From the IMG/VR virus record IMGVR_UViG_3300022751_000022, positions 1 through 43,703 of that record: a stretch of 43,703 nt of DNA; one strand, written 5' to 3'. Below the pieces are notes generated by a model. The model did not search any database. It was not told the DNA's origin and saw only the letters and a program-made list of their open reading frames with translations. Of this stretch, positions 1-6,807 are shown in pieces; the first letter of the stretch is position 1; each line of letters begins with the position of its first letter. Source of the DNA: a virus. A program made the translations under genes and the position numbers.

Positions 1-235
1 TGATAAAACCTTTATTGTATTCACTTCTTAACCAGATTTGACTAAAATAATTTCCTCCCCAAATAATTTGATTTTTTGACACTCTAAATAATTCATTAAA
101 GTATTCATCATTAGGTTTTACATCCCATTGACTATATTCTTTCATATTAAATTTATGGTCACCACCTCTTTTTGTCTTATTTAAAATTCCATAAGGCGGA
201 TCAACAATTGCAAGTTCAAAGTAATTGTCAGGATA
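1..235. repeat. Left copy of methyltransferase repeat
   Basis: Direct repeat of 40207-40441 with one mismatch (T at 128, C at 40334) over 235 bp. Bases 1-127 are completely identical and the window begins exactly at the repeat. That is the pattern left by a de Bruijn graph overlap of 127. The similarity ends at 236, inside the methyltransferase coding sequence. Confidence 0.95.
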
Positions 236-295
236 TCGTTTCATTAAAATTAAATTATCTTCCTGAGTGATTTTAATTTTATTAGTTACATTCAT
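1..295 (-). CDS. DNA amino-methyltransferase, C-terminus cut by window edge
   Basis: N-terminal 98 residues of an N6-adenine (or N4-cytosine) methyltransferase. The catalytic DPPYG motif lies near residue 35, and the AdoMet-binding FxGxG-type motif of the missing half would follow, as in beta-class enzymes. The start codon overlaps the stop of the upstream gene (ATGA at 292-295). Residues encoded by 1-235 are almost identical to the complete copy at 39866-40486; only the first 20 or so differ. Joining base 1 to base 40206 would complete the gene as 636 nt (211 aa). It sits last in the early operon after ninG, a usual place for phage methyltransferases that protect virion DNA from host restriction. 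The enzyme class is clear; the target base and site are not. Confidence 0.85.
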   Translation of the reverse strand, partial: MNVTNKIKITQEDNLILMKRYPDNYFELAIVDPPYGILNKTKRGGDHKFNMKEYSQWDVKPNDEYFNELFRVSKNQIIWGGNYFSQIWLRSEYNKGFI

Positions 296-603
296 AATAT
301 TTTACGGTATTCAATTACACGATTATTTTTCTCAGCGTCTTTAATTCCGTATTCCATACCCTTAGAAATACCATAATCAGTATAAACAACTGTTTTGCTC
401 GCTTTTTCACCCCATTTTAAACCTGCAGTAATTCCTAAAAATCTATGCGGTTCAAAATCATCATCCAAACATTGCGTATAAAGCAAATGACTTGCGAATG
501 GAGCTTCGTTTCTATTAAAACAATCTAACATACATTTTCTAGCGTAATCAATATTACGTTCTCTGTCTCCTGCGAAAGGACTTTCTAAAATTACTAATTC
601 CAT
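292..603 (-). CDS. DUF7768-like (SLOG/deoxyribosyltransferase-like) protein
   Basis: 103 aa. It opens with an ESPFAGDRERN motif, then APFASHLLYTQ, and has a VVYTDYGISKGM segment near residue 75. These features match the DUF7768 family, small Rossmann-like proteins related to DUF4406 and nucleoside 2-deoxyribosyltransferases that are common in phage early operons. The family suggests nucleotide or nucleotide-sugar binding; the reaction is unknown. It follows a leader carrying a kissing-loop terminator element (604-721), and its stop overlaps the start of the methyltransferase gene, so the two are probably co-translated. Confidence 0.7.
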   Translation of the reverse strand: MELVILESPFAGDRERNIDYARKCMLDCFNRNEAPFASHLLYTQCLDDDFEPHRFLGITAGLKWGEKASKTVVYTDYGISKGMEYGIKDAEKNNRVIEYRKIL

Positions 604-704
604 AATTTGTATAAAATAAAAATGCCTTTATAAAATCCAATACCGTCCGACGGGTATCATCATTTAAAAAGGCTGTTCTGTTAAGTTCTATTGTCGGACG
701 AACT
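604..704 (-). ncRNA. Kissing-loop leader element A
   Basis: Untranslated leader between ninG and the DUF7768 gene. In transcription order, hairpin 1 (arms 700-704 and 684-688, 5 bp) has an 11-nt loop holding GTCCGAC. Hairpin 2 has outer arms 668-673 and 624-629 (GCCTTT/AAAGGC, plus 4 more pairs after a mismatch), an inner stem 653-657/640-644 and an apical loop holding GTCGGAC, followed by a T-rich run (ATTTTTATTTT). The two loops are complementary over 7 nt (8 if base 700 is freed). It looks like an attenuator or terminator whose loop can pair with the 5' hairpin. Same design as 6196-6293, 25567-25645 and 28848-28936. Confidence 0.7.
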
Positions 705-713
705 ATTATAATG

Positions 714-721
714 CAAATATA
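714..721 (-). promoter_or_regulatory. Bacteroidota -7 promoter element
   Basis: TATATTTG on the minus strand matches TAnnTTTG. No good -33 TTG lies at 17-19 nt. The expected transcript start (about 710) falls just before hairpin 1 of leader element A. Confidence 0.5.
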
Positions 722-730
722 AACAATTTT

Positions 731-1357
731 TCAACTAAAATCTTGGTTTTTAATTTTTGTATCGTATTTTTTCTTTATATCAATCAATTCTTGTTTTGTG
801 TATTTGTAAACTCGTTTCGAATCGGCTTCACTTTCTAATTGCTCCACAAATTCTACTCCGTGCCGTTTAATCAATCCTTGCCTATATTCGATTAAATTTC
901 CTGAAAGATATACATTACAGTAGTCACAGCTTTTTGCGACGTTACGCGGGTCGAAAATAAGTCCTGAAAACCTATTACAATCAAAATAATGTGATGCGTG
1001 CCATTCTTTTGCTTTTACTGTATCACAACTAATGCAGTTTAATTCTGCGTCCCTAAGCCTGATCCAACGCTGAAAACTCTTTTTTGCGTCAGCTTCATGT
1101 TGCGAAAGCGTTTTCACATTCTCTTTCATTTTATCACGAATAACTTTTTCTTTTTTTACACTCTCTTTTTTAACTATTGATTTTCCAGCATTCATTGCCT
1201 TATGCATTATTACTTTGCCTCGTTCATCATTTAATAAATACTTCGGATAACACGAAGCGCAAAGTCCATATTTCAAATAAGCTACATTTGTAATTTTACC
1301 GCATGATTCAAAACCATGAGCTTTGTTTTGTCCTTTGCACTTCTTTTCTTTTATCAT
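731..1357 (-). CDS. ninG: NinG-like recombination protein
   Basis: 208 aa. The N-terminal third has a Cys-rich segment (CKGQ...C..., CASCY). The central and C-terminal part carries an HNH-like zinc module: CISCD, HASHYFD, then CDYCN with a conserved R.GLI.RHG segment. This is the layout of lambda NinG (Rap), a structure-specific nuclease acting on recombination intermediates. The start overlaps the stop of the upstream gene (ATGA at 1354-1357). The place at the end of the early operon, together with the ERF protein at 11955-12608, fits a phage annealing/junction-processing pathway. Confidence 0.85.
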   Translation of the reverse strand: MIKEKKCKGQNKAHGFESCGKITNVAYLKYGLCASCYPKYLLNDERGKVIMHKAMNAGKSIVKKESVKKEKVIRDKMKENVKTLSQHEADAKKSFQRWIRLRDAELNCISCDTVKAKEWHASHYFDCNRFSGLIFDPRNVAKSCDYCNVYLSGNLIEYRQGLIKRHGVEFVEQLESEADSKRVYKYTKQELIDIKKKYDTKIKNQDFS

Positions 1358-1644
1358 GATAAATCTATCTTAATTTTTAATTCCTGTAAAATGTGAGGAT
1401 GTGTTCTCCAACAAACACAAAAACCGTTCGGGACTTTTCCGTTTTCATCAACAATATTACAAATTATATTTTTTTCTTTATTTACAGCTATTAGAACAAA
1501 TAAATTTTTATATTGATAATAATACTCTATTTTATATTTGTCTTTTGGCTTACGATCTAAATTTACCGCGTCAAGTAATGCATCTGCGCCTGTTCTGAAA
1601 TATTCAGATCCTTGTTGCGAAAACAAAGATAATTGAGTATTCAT
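1354..1644 (-). CDS. Small early protein, unknown
   Basis: 96 aa, family not recognised. The N-terminus is MNTQLSLFSQQG, and such QLSLF-type segments can be clamp-binding or short docking peptides. The remainder looks like one compact alpha/beta domain with a central strand-rich stretch (residues 38-65). It overlaps ninG by 4 nt (ATGA), so it is probably co-translated with it. Confidence 0.6.
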   Translation of the reverse strand: MNTQLSLFSQQGSEYFRTGADALLDAVNLDRKPKDKYKIEYYYQYKNLFVLIAVNKEKNIICNIVDENGKVPNGFCVCWRTHPHILQELKIKIDLS

Positions 1645-1647
1645 AGC

Positions 1648-1803
1648 TTAATTTTTAAGTAAAAATTTAATTTTATTCACATGAGGCATATCTTTTACAG
1701 ATTCAACTACCCTCTTAGCTTCGGTGTTATCGTTTGATCTTAAATAACTGATATTATCAATTACTCTTTTTGTTGGGACCGGATTGTGCTTATTCTTTTT
1801 CAT
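1648..1803 (-). CDS. Small basic early protein, unknown
   Basis: 51 aa, beginning MKKNKHNPVPTKRVIDNISY and rich in Lys, Asn and Arg. It ends 3 nt before the next start codon and begins 4 nt after the previous stop, as expected for a real operon member. No family recognised; possibly nucleic-acid binding from its charge. Confidence 0.5.
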   Translation of the reverse strand: MKKNKHNPVPTKRVIDNISYLRSNDNTEAKRVVESVKDMPHVNKIKFLLKN

Positions 1804-1807
1804 TATT

Positions 1808-1987
1808 TTAGTGTAAAAATTTATATCCTACTTTAATTTTTAATACCAACGCTTTACTATCTAAAAAAATATTTGTTTCGTCAATTATTCCGTCGCAATT
1901 AAATTCAACTTTTATTCCCCACATTCCGTTTTCACAAATTGGGTTTCCAATTACACGTGTTACATTTGATTCTTTTAATACTTTCAT
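1808..1987 (-). CDS. Small early protein, unknown
   Basis: 59 aa with the start placed at 1987, where ATG overlaps the stop of the upstream gene (ATGA at 1984-1987). An upstream in-frame ATG at 2011 would overlap that gene by 28 nt and is less likely. The protein is strand-rich (GMWGIKVEFNCDG, then TNIFLDSKALVLKIKVG), like a small beta barrel. No family recognised. Confidence 0.55.
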   Translation of the reverse strand: MKVLKESNVTRVIGNPICENGMWGIKVEFNCDGIIDETNIFLDSKALVLKIKVGYKFLH

Positions 1988-2235
1988 GGGTGTATAAATG
2001 ACATTAAACAAAATCCTTTCATTAATCCGAATCTTTCGGCATCTTTAAGCATATAAGTTACTATTCTACTTGTAGAAAATCCGGTATATTGTTTTTTATC
2101 CTTGTCGTATTCTTCAAGAATTAATTGATCTCCTGTTTCGTAATTTCGATCGTTAAATCTTAATTCCCAGGTCTTTTCTCCCGAAACTACTTTTTGGTAG
2201 TATTCAATTTCTGTTTTTATTTTATGTGATTTCAT
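1984..2235 (-). CDS. DUF3850 / ASCH-like protein
   Basis: 83 aa. It has the typical order of the DUF3850 (ASCH/PUA-like) family: a start like HKIKTEIEYYQKVVSGEKTWE (Lys and Glu at the fold core), then LRFNDRNYETGDQLILEEYD, and a C-terminal strand ending in a hydrophobic core. ASCH folds bind RNA or modified bases; in phages the role is unknown. Short tandem genes surround it. Confidence 0.75.
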   Translation of the reverse strand: MKSHKIKTEIEYYQKVVSGEKTWELRFNDRNYETGDQLILEEYDKDKKQYTGFSTSRIVTYMLKDAERFGLMKGFCLMSFIHP

Positions 2236-2237
2236 AT

Positions 2238-2444
2238 CTAAAATAAATTAAGTTGTACATTCTCTTTCTCTAAAACTTCTATTCGCTCCGGATAACGCAA
2301 AATGTATTTGTTCATGTTAATTACTAAATCGGCTGTGTAATCTGATCCGTCCGGCATATTGTCTTTAAACTTTAATATTTGGTTTCCGTCTTCATCGTGA
2401 AGGATTTGTTTTTTACGATGATATGTTTTGTTTGGGTTTAGCAT
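2238..2444 (-). CDS. Small early protein, unknown
   Basis: 68 aa, mostly polar, with a C-terminal ENVQLNLF segment similar in style to the QLSLF peptide of the 1354-1644 protein. Both could be clamp-type short linear motifs; this is a guess. It ends 2 nt before the DUF3850 start. Confidence 0.5.
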   Translation of the reverse strand: MLNPNKTYHRKKQILHDEDGNQILKFKDNMPDGSDYTADLVINMNKYILRYPERIEVLEKENVQLNLF

Positions 2445-2447
2445 TAT

Positions 2448-2822
2448 TTAGTAAATTGGGGCTCGATATTTTATCCTAATCTTAAAATGAGAATATTTTA
2501 AATATGTTTTTTTATCTTCTGATATGTCCTCGCTTGGGTATGTTGTTGTTAATCCGTTTCTATAGAAAATAATATTTTCACCAATTAAATCAGGCAGATC
2601 TTTTTCGGATTCTATTTTCGTCCAGCCGTTGTTATCTTCTATTCCTTGTAAGGATTTAGGGCGAAAATAAATATATTCATCAATCCCAATCTTTTTATCT
2701 TTGTTTTGAGGAAAATAGGTGTAATATTCACTTCCTTTTATCCAACCGTTTTCGTCACATAAACCTAAGGCTATGTCTGAATATATCCCGTAACCTTGTT
2801 TTATTTTTTCCTGTTTAGTCAT
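2448..2822 (-). CDS. Early protein, unknown
   Basis: 124 aa, soluble, with many aromatic residues (YGIYSDI, YYTYFPQN, YIYFRP, WTKI). It looks like one alpha/beta domain without Cys clusters or membrane segments. No family recognised. It is preceded by an A-rich leader (2823-2873) with no visible structure. Confidence 0.55.
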   Translation of the reverse strand: MTKQEKIKQGYGIYSDIALGLCDENGWIKGSEYYTYFPQNKDKKIGIDEYIYFRPKSLQGIEDNNGWTKIESEKDLPDLIGENIIFYRNGLTTTYPSEDISEDKKTYLKYSHFKIRIKYRAPIY

Positions 2823-2873
2823 AATCTTATCTTTTTTGATTTATTTAAACTCTAAAAATCTACTGTTTTTTTA

Positions 2874-3203
2874 TTAACCCTTACTACACAATTCAAGTAA
2901 GTTTATATCGTCCTGTAAAAACCCAATCATAAAAATTGACTGCCTTACTTTGTGAATGTCGTTTGCAAATTTTAAATCCGTTTTATGCTGTTTTATAGAC
3001 TTAGACACACATGCGTGTTTGCGATCTACTAACAAAGCTACCGTAAAAAGCTTTTCTTTGGTCATTTCCCGCGATAAAAAATAATATACGTGTCTTGCGT
3101 AGGCGATTGATTTTTTACGGCTATGAGAGACTATTTTTGATTTATCAATTTTAAAGTAATCAGCTACTTTTTCTAATATTAATTCTATGGTTATTGTTTT
3201 CAT
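2874..3203 (-). CDS. DnaA domain-IV-like DNA-binding protein
   Basis: 109 aa made up of just the C-terminal DNA-binding domain of DnaA: an initial helix (VADYFKIDKSKIVSHSRKK), the long helix with ARHVYYFL, and the signature-like helix-turn-helix (LVDRKHACVSKSIKQHK) near residues 60-76. There is no AAA+ domain. In bacterial DnaA this domain reads the DnaA box. As a stand-alone phage protein it may recruit or compete with host initiation at the phage origin. It lies in the replication block with the helicase loader and replisome organizer. Confidence 0.7.
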   Translation of the reverse strand: MKTITIELILEKVADYFKIDKSKIVSHSRKKSIAYARHVYYFLSREMTKEKLFTVALLVDRKHACVSKSIKQHKTDLKFANDIHKVRQSIFMIGFLQDDINLLELCSKG

Positions 3204-3206
3204 GGG

Positions 3207-3593
3207 TTAAAAATTAAGTCGATCATCATAAGATTCGCATTCTTTCGGCATAAAATACTGTTCCACTTCTTCACCTTTTTTGTCATAACCGTGTTTAGCG
3301 TTTATTCCTCCATCTTTATTTTGAACAACTGCAGGAATTAAATATTGTTTTTTCAATGCGCAATAAAAACCGTTATAAGTTCTTTGTTCTGGTTCGCCTG
3401 AAATATAATTATCAATTCCAATATCTAAAATAATTGGTTTTCTTTCTAAATGTTGACAACCATTAAAACAAGCTCTCCAATTTTCAGGATTATTATTGCA
3501 TTTTTTTTCGTGATTAGCCATTGCGTGTTTTCGCTTCAATTCCTTTTTACAAAAATCACATTTGTAAATCGTAACGTTGTTTATTTCTTTCAT
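3207..3593 (-). CDS. C2H2-type zinc-finger protein, early
   Basis: 128 aa. The N-terminal finger is YKCDFCKKELKRKHAMANHE followed by KKC, with Cys-x2-Cys and His/Cys ligands. A second Cys pair follows (ACFNGCQH). The rest is unrecognised and contains an aromatic stretch (YNGFYCALKKQYL). Probably DNA or RNA binding. It sits 3 nt upstream of the DnaA-domain gene in the same operon. Confidence 0.6.
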   Translation of the reverse strand: MKEINNVTIYKCDFCKKELKRKHAMANHEKKCNNNPENWRACFNGCQHLERKPIILDIGIDNYISGEPEQRTYNGFYCALKKQYLIPAVVQNKDGGINAKHGYDKKGEEVEQYFMPKECESYDDRLNF

Positions 3594-3624
3594 AACTTTT
3601 GATTTTTGGTTTATCTTCTAAATT

Positions 3625-3843
3625 TTACAATATTGCAAATAATCTATCTAATTCTTCATTGGTTGCTTTTCTAACGAACTCAGGTTTTTCTTTGTCATAT
3701 TCCCAAATAAAACCACGTATGTAATAAGTTTCTACGATTGGATTAACTACACCTGAAAACTTACCTGATTCAATGCAAATATATTCTTCATCTACCCATT
3801 TAAAAACATCGCCTTTAACGGGTGTATATTTTTCTTTTTCCAT
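3625..3843 (-). CDS. Small early protein, unknown
   Basis: 72 aa, acidic and strand-rich at the start (PVKGDVFKWVDEEYICIESG), suggesting an SH3-like barrel, with a C-terminal helix (ATNEELDRLFAIL). Homologous-looking small proteins are common beside phage helicase loaders. No family name can be given. Confidence 0.5.
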   Translation of the reverse strand: MEKEKYTPVKGDVFKWVDEEYICIESGKFSGVVNPIVETYYIRGFIWEYDKEKPEFVRKATNEELDRLFAIL

Positions 3844-3847
3844 AATG

Positions 3848-4828
3848 TTATCTTCTAAAACTTTTCCCTTTAAATTCGATTATATTAAATATTTGCAATG
3901 CTCTATCGTACATGTGAGGTTCATATTTAACGCCTAAATTTTGAATTGCAATCCTTAAATTACCTGGATGCTCTTTGTGATAATTTAATGTTCCGTGCGT
4001 ACGATTAACGCGTTTTTCCTCTTTGATCTTAACAAAGATATCATCGTAACGATTTTCTAAAACAACCTGAATAACGTTCTTTAAACCGTAATTACTCGCT
4101 AATTGCTCTTTTGTAATATCATCGTAACAATAGTCTGACCTTGAATACTTGGTTAAAAAAGCCTGTTTGCTATCTTCTTTTGAAAGAAATTCGTATTCCG
4201 AAGCAATGGCACGACAACTTTTAAATTTAAACCTTAAACGCGCCCAATCGTTTACATTATTCCATCTATTATCAACGGCTATTTTATAATTGTGGTTTAT
4301 TAAATGTTCAAATGTTTGCATTATCGAACTTTTACCGTTGCCAAAATCACCAACAATTAAAATTCCTTTTTGAAAACTTGGAATTAATTCCCGATCATCA
4401 ATTTGTTTAATCAAACGTTCTGATTGAAAAAACGATTCATTGTTAGCGAAATACAAAACAACCGCCCTTATGTTTAAAATTGAATCTTCGGTTAATTCGA
4501 ATTTCTTTGCGTTAAGAGTTTCGAAAGCTTGCAAAAAACCGTATGATAAATTTTTATAATTAGGAATTAAGCCTTGAATAGTTTCAAATTCCGGTTTTTC
4601 TCCTTCACGAACAATTCTCATGTATTTTTTTCTTTCTTCTTCATCGATTTGCGGAGCTTTAAACTTATTCTCGTAGGATTCAATTTGCTTCAATTCAATT
4701 TCGGAAAGTGTTTTTTGCTCTTTATCCGGATTGGAAAAATTGTAATTATTGTATTGTTTTTGTAAATCGGTTAAATATTCATACTTTCTTATTCCGATCA
4801 TTTCTACTTTTATCTCTTGATTTTCCAT
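3848..4828 (-). CDS. AAA ATPase, DnaC-like helicase loader
   Basis: 326 aa. Walker A GDFGNGKSS is at residues 160-168 and a Walker B-like acidic segment YDDI follows near residue 236. An Arg-rich C-terminal region carries RTHGTLNYHKEHPGN, like the sensor/arginine-finger segments of DnaC/IstB-type ATPases. The first 110 residues form a helical domain that would contact the replisome organizer or DnaB. The start overlaps the stop of the replisome organizer gene (TAATG), which argues that the two are made together. The host DnaB helicase would be the client, since no phage helicase is visible. Confidence 0.8.
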   Translation of the reverse strand: MENQEIKVEMIGIRKYEYLTDLQKQYNNYNFSNPDKEQKTLSEIELKQIESYENKFKAPQIDEEERKKYMRIVREGEKPEFETIQGLIPNYKNLSYGFLQAFETLNAKKFELTEDSILNIRAVVLYFANNESFFQSERLIKQIDDRELIPSFQKGILIVGDFGNGKSSIMQTFEHLINHNYKIAVDNRWNNVNDWARLRFKFKSCRAIASEYEFLSKEDSKQAFLTKYSRSDYCYDDITKEQLASNYGLKNVIQVVLENRYDDIFVKIKEEKRVNRTHGTLNYHKEHPGNLRIAIQNLGVKYEPHMYDRALQIFNIIEFKGKSFRR

Positions 4829-5697
4829 TAGTTTGTATGAATTAAATTCCCTGATTCTATTTTTGTTGTTGAGGTTTTTTTATTATCATAATTACCTTCT
4901 AAAATCTTTATAAAATTTGTTTGGTTTAAAATCCAATCAAAATCTGCTTTCCATTCTCGATCATTTTCACCTTGCATAAAATTTGATTCTTTTGATTTTT
5001 CAATAACTTTCATAAAGTCTTCTTTAGAGAATTTTTTTATTAAGATTGAAATTTTCTTTTTCCTTGAATCAGATAAAACTTGAATTTTAGACATCGAACC
5101 ACAATTACTATTAAAAAACAATTTTAATTTATCATAATCAATTTTTAATTGTGGTGGGGTTGGATTTTTTAAATCCAACACATCCTCTTTAGTATCTTTT
5201 CTTATCTTATCTTCTTCTTTATCTAAGTCTTGTCTTATCTTGTCTTTATCTGCGATGTTTTGCGATCCTGTTGCGATCGGGTCGTTATCGGGGGGCGATA
5301 GCGGTGCGATAATTTTAGATAGCTCAATTGCCTTTTCCAAAGATATAGATTTTGAAATAAATTGATCGTAAATACCCTTGTGCCAGCGTTTTAGATTCCC
5401 AACAATTCCGCTTGTACTTTTATCTTTTTTATCTTCTTTTATTTCAAAAATTTGTTCGTCTAAAAAAGAAATGTAAATTTTTATCTCGTCAATCGTTATT
5501 ATTTTTTTTGATTTTAGAATGTTTAAATGATCTTCGTCAATTTCAATAATAGCATCTTCAATTGTCATTTCGCAATCTTTGACCCAATACATAGAACACA
5601 ATCTAATAAAACGAGCCTGAGTAACTTCGGGACACTTTTGTATTTTTCCCATCATCCAACGGCTAGGATTAAACTTAAACCATTTTATATCGTCCAT
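4828..5697 (-). CDS. Phage replisome organizer / replication initiator
   Basis: 289 aa. The N-terminal 90 residues (IKWFKFNPSRWMMGKI onward, with ARFIRLCSMYW) match the winged-helix domain of phage replisome organizers (DnaD/DUF4373-like). A polar linker spans residues about 115-180. The C-terminal domain has RKKKISILIKKFSKEDF and WKADFDWILNQTNFIKILEGNYDN, the classic initiator tail. The linker is encoded by a run of TGCGAT repeats and CTTATC repeats (5199-5310), so the origin probably lies inside the gene, as in lambda O. The DNA of this stretch is far more GC-rich than its surroundings. Confidence 0.82.
   Translation of the reverse strand: MDDIKWFKFNPSRWMMGKIQKCPEVTQARFIRLCSMYWVKDCEMTIEDAIIEIDEDHLNILKSKKIITIDEIKIYISFLDEQIFEIKEDKKDKSTSGIVGNLKRWHKGIYDQFISKSISLEKAIELSKIIAPLSPPDNDPIATGSQNIADKDKIRQDLDKEEDKIRKDTKEDVLDLKNPTPPQLKIDYDKLKLFFNSNCGSMSKIQVLSDSRKKKISILIKKFSKEDFMKVIEKSKESNFMQGENDREWKADFDWILNQTNFIKILEGNYDNKKTSTTKIESGNLIHTN
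5159..5179. repeat. 9-bp perfect inverted repeat
   Basis: GTTGGATTT at 5159-5167 is mirrored by AAATCCAAC at 5171-5179 with a 3-nt centre. It lies just left of the CTTATC and TGCGAT repeat arrays inside the replication initiator gene and may be part of the origin. Confidence 0.6.
5199..5310. other. Candidate replication origin with phased iterons
   Basis: Inside the initiator gene. TGCGAT occurs at 5251, 5261, 5272 and 5305, and GGCGAT at 5294, with a degenerate unit near 5283, so units repeat every 10-11 bp (one helical turn). To the left, 5199-5250 is pyrimidine-rich with repeated CTTATC/CTTTATC units, a possible unwinding region. The arrangement resembles the lambda origin inside gene O. 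It is inferred from pattern only. Confidence 0.55.
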
Positions 5698-5700
5698 ATC

Positions 5701-6177
5701 CTAACATTTAGAGTTATTAATCTTTTCCCACATCATTTTTTTTGCGTTGGTATCGCACCATTCATTTACAAAACTTCTTGCATCATCAATATTTGAATGC
5801 GCTTTTACGTGCCTAAATTCTATTTCTAATTGTTTTTTATACAAACGCCTCAGTTCTAAAAAAAGATTGCTAAATTGAATCCTTTTTGATGTTGAAAGAT
5901 TATATTTTGAAACATGTCTTTTATCGTTCTTTAAGTAGGCAATAGCGTTCAAAGAATCGGTATTTACGATTATCTTAGTAATACCTTTGTGAGATTTTAA
6001 AACGATGCTCAAAGCGTTTATAATACATTTTGCTTCGGCATCATCTGAAGTAGTACATTTTTTTCGAAACACTCCACTTTTGGTTATTTTAAAATCGTTA
6101 CAGACCGCCCAAAAAGCGTATCCACCGATTTTAAGTGATGTATGAAAACATGCATCTGTGTTTATTGTTACTAGCAT
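5701..6177 (-). CDS. RNase H-like nuclease
   Basis: 158 aa. The acidic residues of the RNase H fold are in place: NTDACFH near residue 7, DDAEAKCI near residue 47 (the glutamate), IVNTDSLNAIAYL near residue 71, and the C-terminal HVKAH plus WCDTNAKK near residues 121-144. It would remove RNA from RNA-DNA hybrids, for example primers, during phage replication. It is first in the replication operon after leader element B and ends 3 nt before the replisome organizer start. Confidence 0.8.
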   Translation of the reverse strand: MLVTINTDACFHTSLKIGGYAFWAVCNDFKITKSGVFRKKCTTSDDAEAKCIINALSIVLKSHKGITKIIVNTDSLNAIAYLKNDKRHVSKYNLSTSKRIQFSNLFLELRRLYKKQLEIEFRHVKAHSNIDDARSFVNEWCDTNAKKMMWEKINNSKC

Positions 6178-6195
6178 ATATTAAATATTTTAAAC

Positions 6196-6293
6196 GAAAA
6201 ACCCTTAATAGTTTCGAGGTGGTGGCTCTACTCCTATTAAGGGTTTTAAATCGTGAATATGTTAATTCGTAATAAATCCACCACAGATATTAC
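6196..6293 (-). ncRNA. Kissing-loop leader element B
   Basis: Leader of the RNase H-replication operon. Hairpin 1 (6-bp arms 6288-6293 and 6269-6274) shows the loop sequence GTGGTGG. Hairpin 2 is a perfect 14-bp stem (6234-6247 with 6198-6211), followed by a short T-run. Inside it a 3-bp inner stem (GAG/CTC) presents a 7-nt loop that is exactly CCACCAC. The two loops are complementary over 7 nt. The element starts within a few bases of the expected transcript start and ends about 20 nt before the RNase H start. Confidence 0.78.
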
Positions 6294-6298
6294 ATTCA

Positions 6299-6306
6299 CA
6301 AATGTA
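6299..6306 (-). promoter_or_regulatory. Bacteroidota -7 promoter element
   Basis: TACATTTG on the minus strand matches TAnnTTTG. The nearest TTG is 22 nt upstream, longer than ideal. The expected start (about 6295) falls at the foot of leader hairpin 1. Confidence 0.55.
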
Positions 6307-6349
6307 CAAAATTATTTCAATTAAAAAACAATTTAGGTTAATTATTTCA

Positions 6350-6508
6350 TTAATTAGATAAATATAACAGTAAAAATACTGTTGATATAGCCTGAATCCA
6401 ACCAGATAAATGATATATAATCTTATTATTTAATCCGCTTTCTTCCACGGTTAATAATACACATGAAATTAAACCAATAATTGGTATAAATGTTAATACT
6501 TTTTTCAT
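6350..6508 (-). CDS. Small membrane protein
   Basis: 52 aa with two hydrophobic segments (residues 4-20, beginning VLTFIPIIGLISCVLL, and residues 36-50, WIQAISTVFLLLYL) and a short polar stretch between. It is last in its operon, upstream of the RNase H promoter. The fold suggests a two-pass inner-membrane peptide; function unknown. Confidence 0.5.
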   Translation of the reverse strand: MKKVLTFIPIIGLISCVLLTVEESGLNNKIIYHLSGWIQAISTVFLLLYLSN

Positions 6509-6534
6509 AATCCTAAATTTTATGCCTATTGGCG

Positions 6535-6801
6535 TTAGTGGGTTAAAATTTGAAACTCTTTATTTAGTTTTCTTTGGCGTCTATTTTCTTCACGAGTATA
6601 ATACAATCCTTTTAATTTGAAGTAAGTATTTAATCCATATCCCCAACATACAGAACTATAGAAATCTAAAAAATCTTTTGTTTTGCTTAATTTTCCTGTT
6701 TCTTTATTTTTTGACATGTAGTAACTTTCTTTTTTTACATCATCCCAATAATGAATAATATAAAAACACCTTCTTATTTTCTTAAGTAATTTAGCTTTCA
6801 T
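6535..6801 (-). CDS. Small basic early protein, unknown
   Basis: 88 aa, strongly basic at both ends (MKAKLLKKIRRC and REENRRQRKLNK) and rich in Tyr (HYWDD, ESYYMS, GLYYT). No family recognised. Possibly nucleic-acid binding from its charge. It is followed 27 nt later by the small membrane protein. Confidence 0.5.
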   Translation of the reverse strand: MKAKLLKKIRRCFYIIHYWDDVKKESYYMSKNKETGKLSKTKDFLDFYSSVCWGYGLNTYFKLKGLYYTREENRRQRKLNKEFQILTH

Positions 6802-6807
6802 CCTAAT

